This document shows, one piece after another, positions 41,521 to 50,116 of a stretch of DNA of 64,000 nt (positions are counted from its first letter, which is position 1; every line of letters starts with the position of its first letter). Made by a program: the position numbers and the translations under genes. Below the pieces are notes generated by a model. The model was not told the DNA's origin, did not search any database, and worked only from the letters and a program-made list of their open reading frames with translations. Origin of the DNA: DASUPK01 sp963747425 (GTDB lineage Bacteria > Actinomycetota > Thermoleophilia > Solirubrobacterales > 70-9); contig CAVVFJ010000012.1 of NCBI GenBank assembly GCA_963747425.1, forward strand, positions 62,001-126,000, read 5' to 3'.

Positions 41521-42160
41521 ATTGGGTGCAGGCCTGGATCTTGGAGACGTCCGTGCCCGCCTGCTGGATGCACTCGGTGATCTCCTGAGGCGTCTTGCCG
41601 CCTGTCGTCGCCGTGTTGTTCAGGCCCAGCGGAGAGGTGACGTTGGACCCGTCCGGCTCGGCGTTGTAGACGAGGCCGGAGCGTCCGCCGCCCTCGGCGT
41701 TGATGGTCCACTTGAGCCGGCCGTCGACGGCGCTCTTCTCGAGCGTCATCACCGTCACCTTGAGGTCGCTCACCTTGGCCTGCGACCTGACCCCGGAGAC
41801 GATCTTGTCGATCGCGGCCGGGTCGATCTCCGAGAACGGGAAGTCCTGGCCGTTCAGGGAGCCGGGGCCGACCACCTGGACCTGCTCGTCGTGCAGGTCG
41901 CCGCCGGTGTAGACGAAGCCGGTTGCCTGCTCTCCGTTGCGGAGCTTGAAGTCGGCGCCGCCCTGCGTGATCTGAACCTGCAGGGCCTGCGCGTTCTCGC
42001 CCGCCTTGTCCTTGACGGCGTCGAAGGCCTTCTGAAAGCCGGCGGTGGTGAACAGGTCGTCGTTGCCGTTGGTCGACGTGCCGCCGCTTGAGCCGCCGCA
42101 TGCCGCCAGCGCCACTGCGCTCAGCGCAGCGCCGATGATCGATCCCCACTTTGCCTTCAA
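41519..42160 (-). CDS. Lipoprotein of unknown function (LppX/LprG-like size)
   Basis: The 213-residue product has a lipoprotein signal peptide (KAKWGSIIGAALSAVALAAC) with lipobox LAAC and then a Gly/Ser-rich linker. The mature region (about 25-213) is beta-rich (GQDFPFSEIDPAAIDKIVSG, LKVTVMTLEKSAVDGRLKWT), reminiscent of the single-domain lipid-carrier lipoproteins. The start TTG 42160 is chosen since GGAGGAGG lies 6 bases before it and it puts the signal peptide at the N-terminus; a longer frame to 42364 is open but lacks this. It lies upstream of the MprAB-like pair, which might be controlled together. Confidence 0.75.
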   Translation of the reverse strand: MKAKWGSIIGAALSAVALAACGGSSGGTSTNGNDDLFTTAGFQKAFDAVKDKAGENAQALQVQITQGGADFKLRNGEQATGFVYTGGDLHDEQVQVVGPGSLNGQDFPFSEIDPAAIDKIVSGVRSQAKVSDLKVTVMTLEKSAVDGRLKWTINAEGGGRSGLVYNAEPDGSNVTSPLGLNNTATTGGKTPQEITECIQQAGTDVSKIQACTQ

Positions 42161-42184
42161 CGGGTTCCTCCTCCCAACATCAAT

Positions 42185-42211
42185 CGGGTGCTCCTTGCGG
42201 AGCACCCACTC
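42185..42211. terminator. Strong short hairpin, terminator or REP-related
   Basis: GGGTGCTCC and GGAGCACCC form a perfect 9-base stem with a TTGC loop, between the lipoprotein start side and the stop of the next minus-strand gene. The stem shares GGGTGCTCC/GGAGCACCC with the REP-like family. Confidence 0.55.
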
Positions 42212-42218
42212 ACAACGG

Positions 42219-42797
42219 TCAGAAGAGCCTATATCGCGCCCTGGAGAGGAAGAAGCCGTGGCCGGTGGCGGCGTTGCGACAGGTGATCCCAGCGGTGCGG
42301 CTGAGGCAGTAGTTCGGCCCGCGCCTGGCGGAGTGCCCGTAGCCGAGCAGCCCTGGACCCCCAAGCGTGGTGTCGCCGGCGCAGACGATCGAGGCGCGGT
42401 GCGTGGCGATCGCGACCCCCTGGCCCCAGTCGACCCCGGCCTTGATGCAGTACCGAGGCTTGGGCGGCGGCGACCAGTCTCGCTCGCGGATGTCGCACCG
42501 CACCGACCGGGAATCCAGATAGCAGCCGATGTTGTGGGAGGGGGTCTCGAAGTAGTGGGGGCCGCGGTTGCCGGCCGGCACTGCCGCAGTCGCGCTCACG
42601 GTGGGCGGCTCTGCCGTGGTGGCACCCTGTGTCTGCGTCTCGGTCACGGTCTTCGTGTCGCTCCCGCACCCGGCCAGGGCAAGGACGAGCAGCGCTGCGG
42701 CGCAGGCGAAGTCGAGGCACGCGCGCGACCCTACATCAGTCGAGAAAACGTGCCCAGGGCTCCGCAGGCGGTCCGATTCGGCCGATATTCGCGGCAT
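42219..42797 (-). CDS. Putative secreted lipoprotein, start uncertain
   Basis: The core has a hydrophobic segment (AAALLVLALAGCG) with lipobox-like LAGC, a Thr/Ala-rich linker (TKTVTETQTQGATTAEPPTV) and a domain of about 120 residues with six or so cysteines (IGCYLDSRSVRCDIRERDW, YCIKAGVDWGQ, SIVCAGD, NYCLSRTAGITCRNAATGHG), likely paired. The only in-frame ATG gives 29 residues before the hydrophobic segment and overlaps the divergent gene's ATG (CATG at 42795-42798), so the real start may be a non-ATG codon inside. Function unknown. Confidence 0.6.
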   Translation of the reverse strand: MPRISAESDRLRSPGHVFSTDVGSRACLDFACAAALLVLALAGCGSDTKTVTETQTQGATTAEPPTVSATAAVPAGNRGPHYFETPSHNIGCYLDSRSVRCDIRERDWSPPPKPRYCIKAGVDWGQGVAIATHRASIVCAGDTTLGGPGLLGYGHSARRGPNYCLSRTAGITCRNAATGHGFFLSRARYRLF

Positions 42798-43383
42798 GCG
42801 CTGGTTGAAGCACACGGTCTCCGTCCTGCTGCTGCTCGCGGCCGCCGCGGTGGCGCTGGCCACCGCCCTCAGCGATCACTCCGATGACTACGGCCGGGCC
42901 CCGCTGCCGCAGGGCGGCATGGTCCACCTGCCCCAGGGCAAGGTGACTGTCTTCTATGACCAGCCCGGGAATGGCTCGGACGCGGCGCAGCAGGTGGGTG
43001 GTCAGTTCGGTTTCCTGGTGGTCCCGGCGGGAGGCGGTAGCCCCGTGCCGGTGGCGTCCGGCAGCGGCGCCGAATCGGCGCACGCCGTGCAGCGGAGCGA
43101 GACGATCGGCGAGCTCGGCGCAGTGGCGAAGCTCGACGTCCCCAGCTCCGGCGACTACGTCGTCAGCGCCAGCAGCAATCTCCAGCCCGGGTCGTCATTC
43201 CTCACGTTCGGGACCAATGCCGGCAGCGCGCTGCTCCAGCGGTGGCACCTGTTGGCCGGCCTCGTGATCGCCGCAATCCTGATCGCGCTGATCCCGGTGC
43301 CCCGTCCCAGGAAGCGCTGGGAGGACGAGGGCGGCACGCCTAGCGGCTGGTCCTCGGATCCGCGGGCGCCCTACGCCGGCTAG
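42796..43383 (+). CDS. Bitopic membrane protein of unknown function
   Basis: The 195-residue protein has an N-terminal hydrophobic segment (TVSVLLLLAAAAVALATALS), an extracytoplasmic beta-rich domain of about 120 residues (GRAPLPQGGMVHLPQGKVTV, GFLVVPAGGGSPVPVA) and a C-terminal helix (WHLLAGLVIAAILIALIPVP) followed by PRPRKRW. This is a double-anchored envelope protein. The 3' end overlaps the convergent TgpA gene by 44 bases. Similar small envelope proteins are widespread in actinobacteria but I cannot assign one. Confidence 0.7.
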   Translation: MRWLKHTVSVLLLLAAAAVALATALSDHSDDYGRAPLPQGGMVHLPQGKVTVFYDQPGNGSDAAQQVGGQFGFLVVPAGGGSPVPVASGSGAESAHAVQRSETIGELGAVAKLDVPSSGDYVVSASSNLQPGSSFLTFGTNAGSALLQRWHLLAGLVIAAILIALIPVPRPRKRWEDEGGTPSGWSSDPRAPYAG

Positions 43384-45610
43384 ATCTAGGGCCACCGGGC
43401 GGGACGGCGCGGAGCACCCGCAGCGCGGAGCGCCAGCCGGTCGCGCCCAGCAGGGCGCGGCGAAGGGCGCGGCGCTCGTGCACGTTGGGCGGATCGGTGT
43501 AGGGGTGGCGGTAGCGCCGGTCCTCGAGCTTCGCGGCGTAGCCTGCCGCCGCCGGGCCGGCGAGCCGCTCGAGCAGTTCCTGGGCGCGCCGCAGCGTCGC
43601 GCCGGGGGGCAGCGGTTCCCCGATTCGCCGGAGAGCCAGGTCGAGCTCGGCGAGCTCTGCCGCGGCGAGGCGGTCGGGCCGCAGCCGATTCCTCCGCCAC
43701 CGCCGCCAGCCGTAAGCGGCGAGTGCGGCCAGGGCGAGGGCCGCGGCCGCCGAGCCGAGCACAAGCAAGGCGCTCGCCCCGGAGTCATGTGTCCCCGGCC
43801 GATGTGCGCCGGCGGCCGATCGCCCCCGCAGCGAGAGATCACCGCTGGGCGACTGCGGGAACGCCGGGCCCGTGCTCTTCACGGCCGGCTGGGGCGACTT
43901 GGTGACGCCGAGGTTGTTGTCGTCGAGCTGGGTGGCCGCGGGTGCCGCGGACGGTGTCGGGTCGAAGGTGACCCAGCCGATCGAGGGGAAGAAGACCTCG
44001 ACCCAGTCGTGCGCGTCGGTGTCGTCGACGAGGAAGTTGTTGCGCTCCGGGTCGCGGCCGCCCGGGGCGAAGCCGGTGGCCACCCGGCTCGGGATGCCCA
44101 GCATGCGCAACATGAGCGCCATCGCGCCCGAGAACTGCTGGCAGTAGCCGGCGCGATCCTGCTGGAGGAAGGCTGGCAGTGGGTAGGCGTGGTTCGGCAC
44201 GTTCTGCTGGTAGGCGAGATTGGCGCGCAGGTAGTCCTGTATTCGGTGGACCGCGTCGTATGGGGAGCGGGCGCCGGCGGCCAGCCGCCTGGCGAGTGCG
44301 TACATCCCCACATATTCGGTGCCGCTCACCCGGTCCGCGATCGGGGGCGGTCCCGATGCGCTCCACAGGGGCGCCGAGATGGTGTGCAGCTCGCCCGGCA
44401 AGAGCGAGAAGGTCGTGTAGTTGCCGGCCGTGGACGGATAGGTCGTCCCGACCGAGCGCATCACGGCGGCGCTCGGCTGAGGGTCGTAGATCAGCGCCGT
44501 GTATGAGTTGCCCGGGCGCAGCTCCCGGGTCATCTCCCAGACCGCATCGGACGTCGGGCGGGCAGAGGCCCCGCGCAGCGAGAGCACGGTGCCGGCGCCG
44601 ATGGCGAAGTCGCTGTTGAGCCCTCGATCCACGAAGTTGACCCGGTCGACGTACTCGGGGTCGGGGCGGGGCGGAACGGCCTTGGGATGGAACTTGAGCG
44701 GCTGGCCCAGCGCGGGCTGGCTCCCGGGCACCGTGGAGCGGACCCAGCCGGTGCCGTCGAAGGTGTTGAGGTTGGTCGCCTTCCAGTAGTGCGTGTGCTC
44801 AGTCGAGACCTGCAGCAGCTGCGTCCCCTTCTGCGGCCAGCTCAGCGGGCCGTATGTCTGATCCCAGCTGAAGCTCTGGCCGTTGGCGCTGAGCAGGTCC
44901 CAGTGCCGGTAGTCGATCAGACCGCGGCCGGTCTCGATCACGGCCGCGGCCGGGAGCGCGACTACCCCGGCGCAGATCACGGCGATGGTCGCCGGGCCGC
45001 GGCTGCGCGGCGCCACTCCCGGGAGCCAGAGCCAGGCCGAGATCAGGATGAGCAGCAGGGCGCCACCGGCGATCTGGCGCCCGGGCCTGGCCCAGGCGAC
45101 CGCGACCAGATAGAGCGCGACCAGCAGGACGAGCGCGCAGATCCGCCCTGCCGCCCGGCGGCGGGTCGGCCAGAAGGCGGCGAAGGCGGCCAGCCCGACC
45201 ACCAGTGGCCCGGCGAGCAGGATCACCAGCCGGGTCCAGGCGTCGGCGCCCGCGTAGGGGACCGGAACGTCGGAGACGCCGTTGAGCGCGCGGCTCACGT
45301 TCGAGCCGAGCTCATCCCAGTGGCCGGGCTCGAGCAGCCTGCCCGGGAGCCCGATCACGACCATCCCGACGGCGATGGCGGCGAGCGTGGCGAGGCCCGC
45401 AAGCGCCCAGCGGGCTGGGCGCGAGCTGGGCAGCCGCGGGACGGCAGCGATGGCAGCCCCCGCCGCGGTGGCCAGCAGGACCGCGAGTACGACCCGTGTC
45501 GCGGGCGGATGGGCCACCAGCGAGCTCCACTGCAGGGTCACCACGGCCGCGAGCGCCGCGAAGCAGATCAGCTCGATCCGAGCGGAGCGATCGCCGGCCA
45601 GAGCGCTCAT
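43340..45610 (-). CDS. TgpA-type transglutaminase-like membrane protein
   Basis: This 756-residue protein has about seven N-terminal membrane helices (1-215), a long extracytoplasmic region with a transglutaminase core (Cys in DRAGYCQQFSGAMALMLRML about 485; His and Asp in DDTDAHDWVEVFFPSIGWVT and FDPTPSA), then another helix (ALLVLGSAAAALALAALAAY) and a C-terminal DUF4129-like tail. It forms an operon with DUF58 and MoxR genes, a conserved arrangement in bacteria where MoxR acts as chaperone. ATG 45610 overlaps the DUF58 stop (ATGA). Role: periplasmic or wall protein processing, unknown substrate. Confidence 0.92.
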   Translation of the reverse strand: MSALAGDRSARIELICFAALAAVVTLQWSSLVAHPPATRVVLAVLLATAAGAAIAAVPRLPSSRPARWALAGLATLAAIAVGMVVIGLPGRLLEPGHWDELGSNVSRALNGVSDVPVPYAGADAWTRLVILLAGPLVVGLAAFAAFWPTRRRAAGRICALVLLVALYLVAVAWARPGRQIAGGALLLILISAWLWLPGVAPRSRGPATIAVICAGVVALPAAAVIETGRGLIDYRHWDLLSANGQSFSWDQTYGPLSWPQKGTQLLQVSTEHTHYWKATNLNTFDGTGWVRSTVPGSQPALGQPLKFHPKAVPPRPDPEYVDRVNFVDRGLNSDFAIGAGTVLSLRGASARPTSDAVWEMTRELRPGNSYTALIYDPQPSAAVMRSVGTTYPSTAGNYTTFSLLPGELHTISAPLWSASGPPPIADRVSGTEYVGMYALARRLAAGARSPYDAVHRIQDYLRANLAYQQNVPNHAYPLPAFLQQDRAGYCQQFSGAMALMLRMLGIPSRVATGFAPGGRDPERNNFLVDDTDAHDWVEVFFPSIGWVTFDPTPSAAPAATQLDDNNLGVTKSPQPAVKSTGPAFPQSPSGDLSLRGRSAAGAHRPGTHDSGASALLVLGSAAAALALAALAAYGWRRWRRNRLRPDRLAAAELAELDLALRRIGEPLPPGATLRRAQELLERLAGPAAAGYAAKLEDRRYRHPYTDPPNVHERRALRRALLGATGWRSALRVLRAVPPGGPRSSRRRAPADPRTSR

Positions 45611-46731
45611 GCGGCCGCCTTCCGGTGGGGAACGGCCGGCGCGGCGCTCGCCGGGTAGGCGAAGCAGCCGGAGACGCGGAACGCCGCGGCGCCTCGGGAG
45701 CCACTCGGCGTGATCAGGAAGCTGCCAGGTCGCAGGCGGCGCAGCGATCCGGGCAAGGAGCGGCCGGCTGTGACCCAGAGGACGGGCGCGCTTCTCATGC
45801 CCTGCTGCATCATCGGACCCGCATCCGGATCAGAGACGGCGATCCTGACGTGGGCCTCGGGCCAGGCCCGGAGCGCCGGGTCGATCGGCAGCGGCCGCCG
45901 CTCGCCGGGGACGAGGAGCTCGCAACCGCCGGAGCGGGCCAGCTCGACGCAGAGGGACGCCGCCGCTCGCATCGCCCGCTCGCGGTCGGCGGGATCGCGG
46001 GCGCCGCGGGGGTCGAAGACGATCAGCGGCCGCGGCTCCCCGCCGGCGACCAGGCGCCGCTCGATCATCTCGCCGGTGCGGGCCACGGCGGGCCAGTGGA
46101 TCCGCGAGGCGGGGCTGCCGTCACGGTAGGGGCGCAGCCCGTCGACCTCGAATTGGGCGAGGGCCCCGCGCCTGGACGTGGCGTCGGCGGCGACGCCGGA
46201 GCCGCCCGCCTGGCTCCCCGGCTCGGCCCCCGGGCCGCTCCAGCGGACCGGGTCGATCCGCGGCAGCACGACGAGCTCGCTCGTGCTCCCGGAGTCGAGC
46301 TCGCGCCGCCAGAGCCCGAGCGGGTCCCGGACGACCAGACGGGACGGCGGCAGCGGGCGGCGGCCCGGGCGCTCCAGCCAGATGTCGCGCTCGAGCAGGC
46401 GCGCCCAGCGCGGGCCGACCGGGACGCTGCGATCGAGCAGGGGATCGATCAGGTCGCCGCCGGGAGGCGGCAGAAGCGTCCGCCGGAGCACAAGCCGCAG
46501 CGGATATGGCTCGCTCTCCTCGAGCCTGCCCGGGCCGGGTTGCCGCTCGAGTCGTCCGCCGACGGTCGCCAGCTCGACCCAGACGACGGCGCCGACCGCC
46601 AGAACCAGCAGCGCGATCCCGCAGACCAGCGCGGCGGCAAGCCCGAATCCAAGCCCGACCAGGGTGAGGGCCGCCCCGAGCGCGGCCGTTGCGGGGGCCC
46701 GCGGCGAACCAGACTCCCCCGTCGCCGTCAT
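45607..46731 (-). CDS. DUF58 (von Willebrand-like) membrane protein
   Basis: The 374-residue protein has N-terminal hydrophobic segments (about 8-60), then the DUF58 core with GLRPYRDGSPASRIHWPAVA and SASLCV-like VWA-fold regions. Its gene is linked to MoxR upstream (1 base after its stop) and TgpA downstream (4-base overlap), the usual MoxR-DUF58-transglutaminase module. DUF58 proteins are thought to be partners of the AAA chaperone. ATG 46731 (MTATGESGSPRA) was chosen as the natural start; the frame is open upstream inside moxR. Confidence 0.88.
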   Translation of the reverse strand: MTATGESGSPRAPATAALGAALTLVGLGFGLAAALVCGIALLVLAVGAVVWVELATVGGRLERQPGPGRLEESEPYPLRLVLRRTLLPPPGGDLIDPLLDRSVPVGPRWARLLERDIWLERPGRRPLPPSRLVVRDPLGLWRRELDSGSTSELVVLPRIDPVRWSGPGAEPGSQAGGSGVAADATSRRGALAQFEVDGLRPYRDGSPASRIHWPAVARTGEMIERRLVAGGEPRPLIVFDPRGARDPADRERAMRAAASLCVELARSGGCELLVPGERRPLPIDPALRAWPEAHVRIAVSDPDAGPMMQQGMRSAPVLWVTAGRSLPGSLRRLRPGSFLITPSGSRGAAAFRVSGCFAYPASAAPAVPHRKAAA

Positions 46732-46732
46732 C

Positions 46733-47683
46733 TCACAGCGCCGGGACCCTGTCGATCGCCTCGCGGACCACCGCCTCGCGCTGGTCGCCGTCGACCTCGA
46801 ACGAGAGGAGCAGCCGGTGCGAGAGCACGGATGGAGCGAGAACCTGAACGTCGTCTGGAAGGACATGGTCGCGGCCCTCGAGCGCCGCGAGCGCCTTCGC
46901 GGCTCGGAAGAGCATCAGTCCCGCGCGGGGGCTCGCCCCCAGCTCGACCCGGTCGTCGTCCCGTGTCGCCTCGCAGACCGCGACCACGTAGCGTCGAAGC
47001 GGCTCGGTGCCCTCGATGCCGGCAAGGGCCGCCTGGGCGGCGCGCACCGAGGTCACGTCCGCAACGGGGCTGAGCCCGTCGACGGGGTCGGTGTCGGCAT
47101 GTTCGGCGAGCATCGCCGCCTCCGCCTCGGCGGCCGGATAGCCAAGGCTGACCCTGACCATGAACCGGTCGAGCTCCGCCTCCGGGAGGGGGTAGGTGCC
47201 CTCGTACTCGGCCGGGTTCTGCGTCGCCAGCACCACGAACGGCCGGGCCAGCTCGTGCTTGGTCCCGTCGATTGTGATCTGTCGCTCTTGCATGCACTCG
47301 AGCAGGCCCGATTGAGTCTTCGGGGAGGCCCGGTTGATCTCGTCGACCAGGACGACGTTGGCGAAGACGGGACCGGGATGGAATTCGAAGCTCGCGGTCC
47401 GCTGGTTGAAGACGTTGGTGCCCACCAGGTCGGCTGGAAGCAGATCGGAGGTGCATTGCACCCGCGCGTATTCGGCCTCGAGAGAGCGGGCCAGGGCGCG
47501 AGCGAGAGCCGTCTTGCCCACCCCCGGGGCATCCTCGATCAGGACATGGCCGTCGGCGAGCAGGGCCACGACGAGATCCCTCACCACACGGTCGGGGGCC
47601 TTGACGGCTCGCGCGATGTTCTCGGCCAGCCGCGCGCCGATCTCAGCCACTTCGGTCGGATTCAGCCTCGGCGCCGTGGCCAT
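46733..47683 (-). CDS. MoxR-type AAA ATPase
   Basis: This 316-residue ATPase has Walker A (EDAPGVGKTALARAL), Walker B (NVVLVDEINRASPKTQ), sensor 1 (FVVLATQNPAEYEGTYPLPE) and sensor 2 (SPRAGLMLFRAAK). MoxR ATPases act as chaperones for the DUF58 and transglutaminase neighbours. The start is ATG 47683 (ATAPRLNPTEVAEIG); an upstream frame reaches 47788, but the promoter element TACCAT ends 6 bases before this ATG with GGAGCG between. It is the first gene of the operon. Confidence 0.92.
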   Translation of the reverse strand: MATAPRLNPTEVAEIGARLAENIARAVKAPDRVVRDLVVALLADGHVLIEDAPGVGKTALARALARSLEAEYARVQCTSDLLPADLVGTNVFNQRTASFEFHPGPVFANVVLVDEINRASPKTQSGLLECMQERQITIDGTKHELARPFVVLATQNPAEYEGTYPLPEAELDRFMVRVSLGYPAAEAEAAMLAEHADTDPVDGLSPVADVTSVRAAQAALAGIEGTEPLRRYVVAVCEATRDDDRVELGASPRAGLMLFRAAKALAALEGRDHVLPDDVQVLAPSVLSHRLLLSFEVDGDQREAVVREAIDRVPAL

Positions 47684-47689
47684 CGCTCC

Positions 47690-47695
47690 ATGGTA
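47690..47695 (-). promoter_or_regulatory. Candidate -10 box of the MoxR operon
   Basis: On the minus strand TACCAT ends 6 bases before ATG 47683; GGAG in the gap could also serve as a very close Shine-Dalgarno. Confidence 0.35.
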
Positions 47696-47727
47696 CGCGG
47701 GGCCGACCGGCGCGGATTGGGGCCGTC

Positions 47728-47753
47728 GGGCGGTTGTCTGCAAGACATCGCCC
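47728..47753. other. Imperfect inverted repeat upstream of the secreted repeat protein
   Basis: GGGCG and CGCCC, with TGTCT/AGACA inside, form a stem of about 10 bases with an internal loop, in the 122-base divergent region between MoxR and the secreted protein. It could be an operator or a transcript hairpin. Confidence 0.3.
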
Positions 47754-47805
47754 GAACCAGGCGAGAAGTTATTTAACAAACTGCGCAAGGGGTCAAGGCC
47801 GACAG

Positions 47806-49548
47806 ATGCTTTCTCGATGTGGCCGTATGTTTCGCTCCGGAACAGGGAAGCTCCGCCTCACATCGCTCGCGACGCTGACCGCGCTCGTCGCCCTCGCCGG
47901 GCTTCCGTCCGCCGCGCACGCCGCCTCCGAGCTCACCGTCTCTTCCACTCAGCTCGACTTTCCAGCCGCCACCGTCGGCAACCCGGGTGGACAGCAGCAG
48001 GTCAGCGCGAAGAACACCGGCGACGTGCCCGTGTCGATCAACAACGTCTACATCGACGGCATCAACTCCTCGGACTTCAACCAGAACGGCAACTGCGGTG
48101 GGCAGCTCGATCCCGGCCAGAGCTGCAACGTCGGCGTCAGCTTCTGGCCCGGTGGTTCGGGCACCCGTGAGGCGACCCTGCACATCAGCTCCGACGAACC
48201 CCGCGGCGATCAGACCGTCGACCTGACGGGCATCGGGGCAGCGCCGGATCTCACCTTCGAGCCGGCGAGCTACGACTTCGGCCTGCAGAGCGTCAACAAC
48301 GGCAGCACCCAGACGAACCTGCAGGTGCGCAACACGGGCGCGGCGTCCGTCCAGGTCAACTCGCTCGACATCATCGGGTCCGGATCGAACGCCTTCTGGA
48401 CCGGATTCAGCAGCTGCTTCGGGACCACCCTGCGGCCGGACGACACCTGCAGCGTCCAGGTGAGCTTCGGTCCGAACGACGCGGTCCCGTTCTCCGCGCA
48501 GCTGCGGGCGACCACCAACGGGGTGTCCTTCACTGCCGACCTCAGCGGGCAGGGCGGCCGGGCGGACGTCACTGGGTCACCCAATCCCGCGAACTTCGGA
48601 TCGACCACCACCGGCCAGCAGGGGGTCACCCGGACGATCACGCTGACCAACAACGGCAATCTGCCAGGCGGCTTCTTCGTCGCCGTTGTCTCGGGTGGCG
48701 ACGTTGCCAGCTTCCGCCTCCTGCATGAGAACTGCACGGGCAGCCCGCTCGCTCCTTCGGCGAGCTGCACCGCCCAGGTTCGCTTCCAGCCCGACAGCTC
48801 CGGCCCGAAGGTCGCCCAGCTGAGCTTCTTCGGCGATCAGGACGGTGGCGCGCAGGTCAACCTCAGGGGCAACGGTGTCGACCCCAGCGCATCGCTCACT
48901 CCCGGCGGCCACGACTTCGGCAGGCAGACCGTTGGAAAGACCAGCAGCGAGCAGACCTTCACGCTCAGCAATGAGGGTGCCACGCCGATCCCTCTCAGCG
49001 GCGCCTCGATCGTGGGGGCGGACGCGGACCAGTTCAGGCTCGCGGCTGACGACTGCACCGACGTGACCCTCCCGGCCGGAGGCAGGTGTGAGGTCCGGGT
49101 CAAGTTTGCGCCCGAGGCGAAAGGGGCGCGGTCGGCACGCCTGCGGGTGACAGCTGACGGTGGGTCGGTCATCGCGTCCCTCGCCGGGACCGGGGTGGCG
49201 GGACGGGATGCGGGCTTGAGCTTCCGCTGGCGCAAGGCCCTGCGGGCACACGGTGCGCGCCTGATCGCCGGCAAGGCCGCCTGCCACGTGGCGTCGAGGT
49301 GCCGTCTCACCGCGCGGGCCCTGGTGTTGGGGGACGTGCGGCACGGAGCGCGGGTGCGGCATCTGGCGGTCAAGCTTCGCCCCATCCGGATGACGATCGG
49401 CGCCGGGGTCACCCGGGCGCTGTTGCTGCGCCTGACCGGAGCGGCGCGCCTCGCGGCCAGGAGTGGGGGGCGCCTTCAGCTCCAGCTCAAATGGAGCGCG
49501 GACGGCCGGCGCGGTCGCAGCCGCTCCGGCCGCGGCCTCAGCGCCTAG
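47806..49548 (+). CDS. Secreted protein with four choice-of-anchor-D (HYDIN-like) Ig repeats
   Basis: The 580-residue protein has a signal peptide (LTSLATLTALVALAGLPSAA-HA) and four tandem Ig-like modules of about 100 residues, each starting (D/N)F(G/P) with (T/S)xG and holding two cysteines near x-C-GG/T-L-x-P-x-x-(S/T)-C. Examples are LDFPAATVGNPGG, YDFGLQSVNNGST, ANFGSTTTGQQG and HDFGRQTVGKTSS. A C-terminal Arg-rich region of about 110 residues follows (RLTARALVLGDVRHGARVRH), with no sorting signal. It is likely exported and attached by its basic tail. ATG 47806 or 47827 are possible starts. Upstream, GTTATTTAAC marks an AT-rich promoter. Confidence 0.85.
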   Translation: MLSRCGRMFRSGTGKLRLTSLATLTALVALAGLPSAAHAASELTVSSTQLDFPAATVGNPGGQQQVSAKNTGDVPVSINNVYIDGINSSDFNQNGNCGGQLDPGQSCNVGVSFWPGGSGTREATLHISSDEPRGDQTVDLTGIGAAPDLTFEPASYDFGLQSVNNGSTQTNLQVRNTGAASVQVNSLDIIGSGSNAFWTGFSSCFGTTLRPDDTCSVQVSFGPNDAVPFSAQLRATTNGVSFTADLSGQGGRADVTGSPNPANFGSTTTGQQGVTRTITLTNNGNLPGGFFVAVVSGGDVASFRLLHENCTGSPLAPSASCTAQVRFQPDSSGPKVAQLSFFGDQDGGAQVNLRGNGVDPSASLTPGGHDFGRQTVGKTSSEQTFTLSNEGATPIPLSGASIVGADADQFRLAADDCTDVTLPAGGRCEVRVKFAPEAKGARSARLRVTADGGSVIASLAGTGVAGRDAGLSFRWRKALRAHGARLIAGKAACHVASRCRLTARALVLGDVRHGARVRHLAVKLRPIRMTIGAGVTRALLLRLTGAARLAARSGGRLQLQLKWSADGRRGRSRSGRGLSA

Positions 49549-49606
49549 GCGAGAGGCCGCCAAACTCTGCGGATTGGCACTGTTGGGCTGCGGGTACTCA
49601 GCCGCT

Positions 49607-49965
49607 ATGGCGACAGGGAAGAAGACGGTCGACGTGGAAGCCGCCCGACTCGAGATCGCGAGCGGTGACGCCTGTGCCGTCGACGTACGCTCGGAGGAGG
49701 AGTGGAGCAAGGGTCACGTGCCGGAGCGATTCATTTCCTGGAGGGAGGGAGCGCCACCGATCGCACTAATCGCCTGGATGATGGCGCGCGACTACTGGTC
49801 ATCGCCAGCAGCAGCAAGCTGGCGGTCCGGGCCGCCAAGGACCTGTGCGCCCGCGGCTACGATGCGGTCGCGGTCGATGGCGGCATGGACGACTGGGTCT
49901 CGCAGGGCTTTCCCATCGAGCCCACCACGGACCCCGACGAGGACACCGAGCTCGGCCTGAAGTAG
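49607..49965 (+). pseudogene. Rhodanese-like protein, frameshifted and without catalytic cysteine
   Basis: The first frame reads KKTVDVEAARLEIASGDACA, VDVRSEEEWSKGHVP. Near 49722 one base seems to be missing and the sequence continues GAIHFLEGGSATD, LLVIASSSKLAVRAAKDLC, ARGYDAVAVDGGMDDWVSQG to TAG 49963-49965. The rhodanese fold is complete after one base is added (a CC where CCC would restore frame), but the active-loop residue is Ser (IASSSKLA) rather than Cys, so the protein would lack sulfurtransferase activity. It may be a regulatory or pseudo-enzyme domain. Confidence 0.7.
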
Positions 49966-49993
49966 GCGGCGATCCAGATCATCCGCTTCCAGC

Positions 49994-50116
49994 TCAGCGG
50001 TCCTTCGGGCCCCAGCGGTTGAGCGCCCAGATCGTCATAAGCACCGATCCAACCGGAACCAGGAAGATCGCCGCGTCGGCCAGGACGTGCCCGGCGTGGG
50101 CCAGGGGCACGATCAC
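49994..50116 (-). CDS. 40-residue membrane miniprotein
   Basis: GTG 50116 opens a frame that ends at TGA 49994-49996 and encodes about 40 residues, mostly one membrane helix (AAIFLVPVGSVLMTIWAL) after a His-containing start (PLAHAGHVLAD) and before NRWGPKDR. The start overlaps the SRPBCC stop as GTGA. An extremely long Shine-Dalgarno (AAAGGAGGTGATC) precedes it by 5 bases, which argues that it is translated. No family is recognised. Confidence 0.6.
   Translation of the reverse strand: MIVPLAHAGHVLADAAIFLVPVGSVLMTIWALNRWGPKDR

Noticed and set aside
47806..49190. Tandem DNA repeats or CRISPR in the Ig-repeat gene
   Set aside because: The repeats exist at protein level with diverged codons; no exact DNA repeat units are present.
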